Below, one piece after another: positions 56,853 through 64,000 of a stretch of 64,000 bases of DNA. The position numbers and the translations under genes were made by a program. Source of the DNA: Diploptera punctata (Eukaryota; Arthropoda; Insecta; Blattodea; Blaberidae); NCBI GenBank assembly GCA_030220185.1, contig JASPKZ010004955.1:434001-498000 (forward strand), in the 5' to 3' direction. The notes under the pieces are model-generated. The model did no database searches and was not told where the DNA came from. It worked only from the letters and a program-made list of their open reading frames with translations. Each line of letters starts with the position of its first letter. The first letter of the stretch is position 1.

Positions 56853-57487
56853 TGGTATAAGCTCTGTGACTTTGCATTTTTTGTAGCGTCTTCTTGCAGC
56901 GTCTGTGTGTTTTCTCTGGATTGTGAGTTCTGTAGTCCTCCGCGCTACGTGTTTGTTTGTCGGTCTAAACGTCGGGAACGCTCTAGTGCAGATTTGTTCT
57001 AATTCATCTCATATACCATCGATCAGTTTATTTAGTTGGGTCGATTGTTCTACTTCACTTAGTTCCAACGTCCATCGTTTTTCCGCTGTTTCAATAAGTG
57101 AGTGAAACTGTTCCCATTTTCCCTTTCTTGTGGCGTATTTTCTAGTGGATAATGTTGTATTTTGTCTTCTATCTCCAGTGTTTGCTTGAGTGATGTCGAA
57201 AGCTTATTGCGTTATGGTCATGTATTGCCCAGTTTACTATTCTGGATGTTAGGTTTGGCAATACTACTGTTAGATCTATCCAGCTTTCGCCTCTGGCTCT
57301 GGAGAAAGAGGGACCATAGTCCTCGTTGGTGATGAAGAGGCTTTGGTTTGTTAAAAATTCTAGCAGTGGGTTGCCTCTTCTGTTAGCTATTGGACTAAAC
57401 CAGGTAGCCTACTGTGTTTTGAGTTTGAATCTAAGCACCGTATCATATTCGTAGGACGAATTTCTGTGATGAATGTTCTGAAAGGCA

Positions 57488-57802
57488 CTAAGTCTCGTGC
57501 GATATCTCCATGAGGGTAAGTAAGTTGTTAAACCAGGTTTGGTCTCTGTTGGTATATTTATTAACAAGAATTGCATTTTTTGTTAAGTCTTTTCTTAGTA
57601 TTATTTCCGCGCGGGGGTTATCTTGAGGGATACTGGAGAAAATTGTTAAATTGTTTGGGAAGAAGCTTATCTGCCCGTTTCTACAGTACGGTTCCTGTAT
57701 AAATGCTATGGCGATGTCGTTAGTTGTGAGGAAATGCATGAGGTGAGCAGTGGCAGCTATTGAATGATGTAGGCCTAATTGTATGCAATGTAGTGTCGCC
57801 AT
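57488..57802 (-). pseudogene. LINE-K1 ORF2 N-terminus (AP endonuclease)
   Basis: It starts at the ATG at 57802 ('MATLHCIQLGLHHSIAATAHL') and includes the endonuclease motif 'IAFIQEPYCRNGQISFFP' with the Gln-Glu pair of the active site. The frame is lost after about 104 codons. The remainder of the endonuclease is in other frames to about 57000. Confidence 0.78.
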
Positions 57803-57849
57803 GATTGATCAATAGTTTGTTTTGTTTATTACTATTGTTTTCACTCTCA

Positions 57850-58800
57850 TGAAACGTGGGCACTGCCCACTAAATACTGTGGTGCGTGTTGATTTTTTAT
57901 TAGTAATTTATCATTGAATTAGTCGTTATGCAGTTCTTGCACTGTTGGGCTTGATTGTTGCTGCAGTCCAGTTTGTGATGGTCGCCCGCACAATGAGGAC
58001 AGACCTGCATACCCGAGAGGTGTGACCATGACCTAGGCATTTGAAACGTCTTCTACTTGGCACATATTCCAGTGAAGTTTCACTTTTTATTTACGGAGAA
58101 CCTCTATGCGAAGTTGGGGGATAGCTCTTACCACTACATGCCTGGAATCATTGTGTTTACGCGCCGTAAACTTGATTGAGCATACTGATGTTTCGTCTAT
58201 ATCCAGTTGTTTTTTTAGCAATTAGTATATTACTTAATTCTTCGTCCGAGATTTCTTTCGGAACGTGTTTGATTATTTTTGTTAAATTGAGCCGTTTTGG
58301 TTTTGTTATGGTTACTTCTTTTACTTTGTTCATTATTTCATTTTCTAGCCTGGCACTTTCATCCTTTGATCTGCATTCTATTGATATATAATTTTGTTTT
58401 ATACTTCTGGTTTTGTTTCCTCCTATTTTAATTTCATTGGGTTTAATTTTGTTTTTAATGCATTTTTTATGGTGTCACTGTTCATGTTAGGGTCCGTTGC
58501 TGTGGCAATCTGGACACCGGGTGGTTCGCTGCTCTGACCGCTAGAGGTCAGCATCTCCCTTCTGCCGTCCCTGTACTTCGGTTGTCCGGTAGGTGTCAGT
58601 ACCATGTCGCTGTAGGTTGTTAACCTTCGTGCGAGCATTTTTAAGTTCGTTTTCTAAATACATGGGCATGCCACATACCTTATTTAATGCGTTGTCCATT
58701 TCAGTCACTGAAAGAAGAGCCTCTTTTTTCGTCATTTTCGCCATGCTGTTTCGGGTTTCAAGTGCACTTTTAACTTTTTGGAGCAACCAGCTGTATCCGT
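57850..58800 (-). pseudogene. LINE-K1 ORF1 remnant
   Basis: The N-terminal stretch (58786-58423, two frames) is Lys/Glu-rich and probably helical, 'EALLSVTEMDNALNKVCGMP'. A middle part near 58390-58200 reads 'LTKIIKHVPKEISDEELSNIL'. A degenerate zinc knuckle 'CLGHGHTSRVC' lies near 58010-58060. Frameshifts are numerous. Confidence 0.65.
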
Positions 58801-58830
58801 CATAATTCTATTTCGAATTTTAAATGACCG

Positions 58831-59049
58831 CCTGATATTGGATTCAAGATGGCGGCCTGCAAACTAAATGCACAGGTCGCAGTATCAACACTGCAGTGAA
58901 TGTGAATGTGTTGATTAACAGGTCATAATCTTAGGACTTTACTTTGTATAGTCAATCCTACTGACAAGGACAACTTCACATTGTAAACAATACAAACTCT
59001 CAAAACGTTTATGGTCTTCTAGGAAACAATGACATAGAAAATCCCAAAA
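58831..59049. other. Nothing recognised
   Basis: It could include the 5' UTR of LINE-K1 (a GATGGCGGCC segment at 58849-58858). Otherwise unassigned. Confidence 0.35.
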
Positions 59050-59066
59050 TGCAAACCTTCATTAAA

Positions 59067-59410
59067 AAAAACTCCTGGCGCGACAGGCCTACAAGGCCCT
59101 TAGCCTACCATCCGGCTGCTGGCCTCACATCCACATGTATCAATCACAGAGGTAGATGATAATCAGCCAGTGTAGGGGTGACATGTGGTCAGCATGTCGA
59201 GTCCCCCAGCCGTTATAGCTGGTTTTCTCAACCTGGAGCCGCTACTTATTGTAGCTACCCAAATGCATCACGATGCTGGGTGGGCACCGGTCCCATACTG
59301 ACCGAAATACCATGAGAAAATTTCTTCCCCCATGGAGACTCGAACCTGCGCAAGTCCCGTAGCTCTGCGCCAAGGCTTCCTGCCTTAACCACTCGGCTAC
59401 GGCGCGGGAC
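59067..59410 (-). mobile_element. SINE-F, full length, 17-bp target duplication
   Basis: It is flanked by the perfect repeat TGCAAACCTTCATTAAA (59050-59066 and 59411-59427). On the minus strand the head starts at 59410 and has TAGCCGAGTGGTTAAGGC (A box) and AGGTTCGAGTCTCC (B box), like a class II (Leu/Ser) tRNA. The body follows, also found at 14400-14580 and 30270-30500, ending in an A/T-rich tail near 59067. The perfect 17-bp duplication indicates recent insertion. Confidence 0.95.
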
Positions 59411-59439
59411 TGCAAACCTTCATTAAAGTCAATAATATA

Positions 59440-59745
59440 ATGATATTGTGAAAAGATAAATTAATGTCTGAACCAGGAATCGAAGCATGGACTTCTCGTA
59501 TTCCGTACGAGCGTGCAAGACCACTACATTATTCGATACATGGTACAAACATTAACAATTCTTTCCACATATACAAATCTATAATTCTCGTTTCGTCCGC
59601 TGCCAGGTGGATGTCACTACCAACGTCAACGGCCGGCTTCATTTAGAAGTATCTATTGTTTGAGAATTTTACACCACCACTATATAAGCAGTAATCGATG
59701 TTATTTAACACTTTCCAATATTGTTATTTTAACACAGTGCGCCGT
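59440..59745 (-). repeat. Inverted single unit of the tRNA-like tandem repeat
   Basis: This is the reverse complement of the units at 60950-63420: tRNA-like part (59465-59537), then GCCGGCTTCATTTAGAAG, ACACCACCACT and ATCGATGTTATTTAACAC. It lies about 1.2 kb before the array in the opposite direction. Confidence 0.88.
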
Positions 59746-59934
59746 GTAAAGTCTTTTGTTTCCTTTTTATATATATTAGCCTTGAGTTCATAACAATCAG
59801 GATTATTCAAAAGCCTTTGCCCGGGCCCATGAGAGGCAAAGATTGATTCATGTTACCTTTTTAAATACTTAAACATCAATCAACAATAGATTTTAAAACA
59901 CTATAGTAATCTGTGATACTTAGCTAAGCTGAAT

Positions 59935-59937
<3 letters not shown>

Positions 59938-59988
<51 letters not shown>
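59938..59988. repeat. (TTA)n microsatellite
   Basis: A pure ATT/TTA trinucleotide run of about 50 bp. Confidence 0.95.
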
Positions 59989-59990
<2 letters not shown>

Positions 59991-60588
59991 CATGAAAGCT
60001 AGACGGAAAAAGGAAGTTTGTATGACTACTAAATAAGCTTGTGTACGGGAATATGCCAAACAGCAGTATACACACAAGTAATTTCAACATTAAACATGTT
60101 GTATATAAAAAAATGTTTAATATAAATTGCACGTCTGAAGTATTAGAAAAATATAATTAAAAGGTAATTTTGATCATTCGTGAATTAAAAAACAAAATAA
60201 TAATTATTAACATAAAAAAATATCATAACTCAAACAACTTCACACACATACTTTCAGTCCTAGCCAGGGTGGCTTTCCCTGGTCCACCGGACCAAAAAAC
60301 CAAAGCACGCCACCCGCGTCCTCCAGACGACGCTGTTGCAACAAAAATTTCCGATCGAATGATAATGTTCTAAATGTGCGTATCGTATTTGAGCGATCCG
60401 AGGTAGACGGGGAAGATGCGCAGTACAAACAGCGAAGTGGGAGAGGTAGAAAGGAGAGTAGGGGTAGATGCATAGAGAAAGGAAATTGGCATAGTTCACG
60501 AATCTTTCAGTTCAAGGAGGATAACGGCACTGCTGTTACGAACCGAAAATAGCACTTTCGGTTCAACAGTTCCAATAATGAATCATAT
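59989..60588. other. No gene recognised; small hairpin at 60540-60564
   Basis: A GC-richer stretch (60260-60480) has open frames without known domains. GAACCGAAA pairs with TTTCGGTTC (60540-60548 and 60556-60564, loop 7) just before the truncated, minus-oriented start of a tRNA-like repeat unit. Confidence 0.4.
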
Positions 60589-60597
60589 AATATTATA

Positions 60598-60921
60598 ATC
60601 CATCCATAGTAATTCTGCCCGAGGGCAGGTCTTTCACTGCAATCATTTTCACGCTATGCTTGCAGCTTTACTAGGGAATTGTAGGTGCGGTAGCTTCCCG
60701 TTGATTTCCACACCGGTGAAGGATGATGATAATGATAAGGATGATGATGGCCATATGATTTCGGGGACCGTTCGGGTCATAAAGTTTTCCTGACATTTGT
60801 TTAACAGGAGAGGAAAAACCCTGATAAAAGCCTCATCCAGAAAAACTGCCCCGACCGGGGATCGAACCCGGGCCCGCTGCGTGACAAGGCAGCACGCTAC
60901 CTCGAGACCACAGCGGTGGAC
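60598..60921 (-). mobile_element. SINE-D, 9-bp target duplication
   Basis: It is flanked by AATATTATA (60589-60597 and 60922-60930). The family is as at 33682-34031, with the Asp-like head, GGGTTCGATCCCCGG B box and CCACACCGGTGAAGGATGATG body. It inserted at the edge of the tRNA-like tandem repeat. Confidence 0.92.
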
Positions 60922-61857
60922 AATATTATACTGATATTGTGAAAAGAAAAATTACACGCTCGTGCGAAATACGAGAGGTCCACGGTCCGATTCCTGGTTC
61001 AGACATTAATTTTTCTTTTCAGAATATCATTATAATATGATTCATTATTGGAACTGTGTTAAAATAATAATATGGGAAAGTGTTAAATAACATCGATTAC
61101 TGCTTATAAAAGAGGTGTAAAATTCTCAAACATAGATACTTATAAATGAAGCCGGCCGTTGACGTTGTTACTGACATCTACCTGGCAGCGGACGAAACGA
61201 GAATTATAGATTTGTATGTAGAAAGAATTGTTAATGTTTGTACCATGCCTCGAATAGTGTAGTGCTCTTGCACGCTCGTACGGAATACGAGAGGTCCACG
61301 GTTCGATTCCTGATTCAGAAACTAATTTTTCTTTTCACAATATCATTATAATATAATAATATGATCCATTGTTGGAACTGTGTTAAAATAATAATACATA
61401 TTGAAAAGTATTAAATAACATCGATTACTGCTTATAAAAGTGGTGGTGTAAAATTCTCAAACACAGATACTCCTAAATGAAGCCGGCCGTTGACGTTGGT
61501 AGTGACATCCACCTGGCAGCGGAGAAAACGAGAATTATAGATTTGTATATGTGGAAAGAATTGTTAATGTTTGTACCATGTCTCGTATAGTGTAGTGGTC
61601 TTGCACACTCGTACGGAATACGAGAGGTCCACGGTTCTATTCCTGATTCAGAAATTAATTTTTCTTTGCACAATATCATTATAATATTATAATACGATCC
61701 ATTTTGGAAACTGCGTTAAAATTCATCCATAGTAATTCTGCCCGAAGGCAGTTCCTTCACTGCAATCATAACATTTTCATGCTATGCTTGCAGCTTTACT
61801 AGGGAATTGTAGGTGCGGTAGCTTCCCGTTGCTTTCCACACCGGTGAAGGATTATGA

Positions 61858-62533
61858 TGACTATTTAACTCATGCCCCAAATGGGAGTCAATGACCAATC
61901 ACGTTTCAATGATTTCTGTATTACAACCAATCAGAGACGTGTTTCACGAAATAATTATCAACGTTAGGATTATCATATATTAAGCAAAGCTCCTCCTTTT
62001 TAATATTCTGAACAGGTCTGACCGTTATTTTGCAGTGACTGAGCCTATAACAAATACGGCTACCAGATTGTATATAATAGTGCTTACATGTCAACATTTG
62101 TAGCAATTGATTATACCACCAAAAAAAGAAACCACTGTTTGCACTTTCTTAAATGTATACGACATCAAAAATGAATTAATATACAGATTGATGTGTTTCA
62201 TTTTTTCTCCACTAGAGAGCATTCTTACAATATTGCGTTCCTTTGGCAATAAATAGTATGATCTGGTTGCAGTGATAAACAAAAGAAGCAGTAGAAGCGT
62301 AGGCTACCTATCGTTTCTCATTAGTTTTCAAACATCACCGTTTACTTTAAATATAAAAATATTTTTAAATAACTGTAGTTAAATAATGATTTGTGAGTAA
62401 ACAGCTTTATTTTATTCGTTAAATAGTCCTAACAAATGCCACTCTTGATTTCCAAATTCTCTAGATAAATTCACTCCTCACTTCGTGAGTCGTGAATTTA
62501 TCGATAATTTGGAAATCACTCGTGGCATTACTT
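61858..62533 (+). repeat. Unclassified repeat E, copy 3, inside SINE-D
   Basis: It starts CTATTTAACTCATGCCCCAAAT and ends GGCATTACTTATGATA. It is the least deleted copy in its middle part. Its position inside a SINE gives independent boundaries for the repeat: about 670 bp. No coding sequence. Confidence 0.8.
62435..62530. repeat. Expanded palindrome at the end of repeat E copy 3
   Basis: The AATGCCACT...GATTTCCAAATT...GATAAATTCAC arm (about 62436-62475) pairs with GTGAATTTATC...AATTTGGAAATC...GTGGCATT (about 62490-62529). Copy 1 at about 28190-28205 has only the short form GATTTCCAAATCACTCG, so about 60 bp of palindrome centre was gained here. Confidence 0.75.
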
Positions 62534-63236
62534 ATGATAATAATGATAAGGATGATGATGCCCATATGTTTTCGGGGACCGTTTTGGGCCTTCAAGTTTT
62601 CCTGACATTTGTCTTACAGGTGAGGAAAAACCCCGATACAAAAACCTCACGCCCGCTGCGTGACAACGCAGCACGCTACCTCGGGACCACAGCGGTGGAC
62701 TGCGTTAAAATAACAATAAATATTGGAAAGTGTTAAATTACATCGATTACTGCTTACAAAAGTGATGGTGTAAAATTCTCAAACATAGATACTTCTAATC
62801 TAAATGAAGCCGGCCGTTGACGTTGGTAGTGACGTCTAGCTGGCAGCGGACGAAACGAGAATTATAGATTAGTATATGTGGAAAGAATTGTTAATGTTTG
62901 CACCATGTCTCGAATAGTGTAGTGGTCTTTCACGCTTATACTGAATGAGAGAGGTCCACGTTTCGATTCCCGGTTCAGACATTAATTTTTCTTTTCACAA
63001 TATCATTATATTATAATATGATCCATTATTTGAACTGTGTTAAAATAATAATATATATTGGAGAGTGTTAAATAAAATCGATTACTGCTTATAAAAGTGG
63101 TGGTGTAAAATTCTCAAACATAGATACTCCTAAATGAAGCCGGCCGTTGACGTTGGTAGTGACATCTTCCTGGCAGCGGACGAAACGAGAATTATAGATT
63201 TGTACATATGGAAAGAATTATTAATGTATGTACCAT

Positions 63237-63310
63237 GCCTCGAATAGTGTAGTGGTCTTGCACGCTCGTACGGAATACGAAAGGTCCACGGTTCGATTCC
63301 TGGTTCAGAC
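63237..63310 (+). pseudogene. tRNA-like sequence in repeat unit 5
   Basis: Among the best-formed copies. GCCTCGA at the start pairs partly with TTCAGAC at the end, an anticodon stem CTCGT/ACGAG encloses a 7-nt loop ACGGAAT (would-be anticodon GGA, a Ser codon set), and the T-loop is GTTCGATT. The T stem has mismatches and the D stem is weak, so I do not call a functional tRNA. Confidence 0.5.
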
Positions 63311-63420
63311 ATTAATTTTTCTTTTCACAATATCATTATAATATTATGCTATGATCCATTACTGGAACTGTGTTAAAGTAACAATATTGGAAAGTGTTAT
63401 ATTAAAAGTTTATTATTTTC

Positions 63421-63789
63421 TAGTAAAACCTTAGCCTCATCCCCCCCCCCAACTTGTAAACCTTTTAAAATCGAATAAAATGTTAAAAGAAGTTTGCCTC
63501 CTATTTTCTCCATGAGGATTTGGCAATGCGTGAGTGAGAGGGAGAATAGTTCTTAATATTTCAAAGTATAACTTTGAATAGCTCAGTAACATTTCTGTAG
63601 CATATTTTGGCCGAACGTTTTTGTCCATTTAATAGATTGGGCATCTGAGAGTTATGTTAACAAAAATAGCTCTTACCTCCTGTTCAACTTTCTTCGTAAT
63701 ACCAGATGGCCTGGCTCAAAAAAAAAAAGCTGATTGAAGTATGGCAATTCGTGATACAAAGACGAGAAATGAACATGTGTATAAATATA
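63421..63789. other. Nothing recognised
   Basis: No shared repeat or coding sequence was seen. Confidence 0.4.
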
Positions 63790-64000
63790 TAACTAACTCA
63801 CTGACACTATTGAACCGATAGGTTCATGGCTGCGTGGACATAAGACTCCATATATCCCTATCCTGAGCTAATGTTTTCCAATCATCCCCTGTATAATCTA
63901 CTTCCCTCAAATCATAGTTAATGTTATTTTCCCACCTCATTCTTATTCTACCAACTGGGCGTTTTCCCTCTGGTTTTTCTACAAGAAGCTTCCATGCACG
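63790..64000 (-). mobile_element. RTE-like LINE copy 10, 3' end, runs off the window
   Basis: It starts with AACTAACTCACTGACACTATTG (tail complement, in parts) and continues on the minus strand through the 'AYVRAAMNLR', 'DYTGNDWK' and 'GKPEGKRPVGR' coding region to the window edge. Confidence 0.88.

Larger units (their letters stand above)
55376..58830 (-). mobile_element. LINE-K1 5' part (ORF1, endonuclease, RT start), split by a hAT
   Basis: Read on the minus strand: ORF1 remnants (about 58786-57900, zinc-knuckle motifs around 58090-57960), ORF2 start with the endonuclease (57802-57488), further endonuclease and linker (to about 56565), and the RT start 'PPKKAPDPDGLD' (about 56500-56460). 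RT continues beyond the hAT (55435-56451) as 'ETIIQHIPI...' to about 55376, where LINE-K2 ORF1 begins. The 3' half of the element is missing. Related to K2 in type but not clearly the same family. Confidence 0.78.
61723..62700 (-). mobile_element. SINE-D copy split by repeat E
   Basis: It is flanked by TGCGTTAAAAT (61712-61722 and 62701-62711) inside the tRNA-like tandem array. The tail-side half is 61723-61857 and the tRNA-like side is about 62534-62700, with repeat E between. The B box is damaged: part of the TTCGA region is deleted near 62645-62655. Confidence 0.9.
60950..63420 (+). repeat. Tandem array of about 330-bp units with a tRNA-like sequence
   Basis: Five plus-strand units can be aligned by the GGTCCACGGTTCGATTCC B-box region at about 60981, 61297, 61630, 62957 and 63287. 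Spacing is 316, 333, 338 (after subtracting the 989-bp SINE-D/E insertion) and 330. Each unit holds a tRNA-like part (e.g. 61248-61320, 61580-61652, 62907-62980, 63237-63310), a TTTTTCTTTTCACAATATCATT segment in parts, a CATCGATTACTGCTTA block and a GCCGGCCGTTGACGTTG block. The tRNA-like part has A box TAGTGTAGTGG, a CTCGT/ACGAG anticodon stem and mostly paired acceptor ends. The first unit lacks its 5' half. Confidence 0.88.

Noticed and set aside
61248..61320. Functional tRNA gene cluster in the 330-bp array
   Set aside because: The acceptor and T stems have mismatches in most units and the anticodon loop is not convincing. Better described as tRNA-like repeats.

Overview
The window is AT-rich nuclear DNA from an animal, almost certainly an insect. 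The RTE-like LINEs with GTAA/TAAG tails, the tRNA-derived SINEs, and the Tc1 and hAT transposons resemble repeats I associate with polyneopteran insects such as cockroaches, but I cannot name the species. I found no host protein-coding gene, rRNA gene, convincing functional tRNA gene, CRISPR array or bacterial-type operon. Nearly everything recognisable is transposable-element sequence, mostly decayed and often nested. Gaps hold AT-rich DNA in which I see nothing identifiable.

Layout. 0-3 kb: the 3' end of an RTE-like LINE, a decayed EN/RT LINE on the minus strand and an old RTE relic. 3.6-5.9 kb: a Penelope-like element with RT and GIY-YIG remnants between inverted repeats. 6.7-7.9, 14.7-15.8 and 21.5-22.8 kb: three copies of an unclassified 'element D', made of about 165-bp tandem repeats, a tRNA-Tyr-like module and a very long terminal hairpin. 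8.1-8.7 kb: a hAT relic. 10.8-13.8 kb: a nearly complete hAT transposon with a perfect 8-bp target duplication. 16.4-18.7 kb: an RTE copy split by a MITE-like insertion, then a piece of LINE-B. 18.7-26.3 kb: a nest, in which LINE-C is split by a full-length RTE copy (14-bp target duplication) that is itself split by element D, a 647-bp minisatellite-bearing insertion and a 1,179-bp solo LTR.

26.5-32.5 kb: an unclassified repeat 'E' split by LINE-B, a further RTE copy, a SINE fragment, GA/TA microsatellites and a second E. 33.3-39.5 kb: an RTE copy split by a SINE, a diverged tandem duplication, SINE fragments and an RTE copy with a 14-bp target duplication. 40.2-41.8 kb: an almost intact Tc1 transposon with one in-frame amber codon. 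43.7-49.7 kb: RTE copies, a CR1/Jockey-like LINE 3' end, a LINE ORF1 fragment and an almost open LINE RT with one TAA. 52.2-58.8 kb: two I-group-like LINEs, one split by a deleted hAT with target duplication ATCTAGAC. 59-63.4 kb: SINEs and a tandem array of about 330-bp units each carrying a tRNA-like sequence. The window ends in another RTE 3' end.

These parts do not work together as a pathway. They are a record of successive insertions. The most unusual observation is element D. Its two long hairpin arms carry the same copy-specific deletions and substitutions in each copy, which implies that one arm templates the other during propagation.
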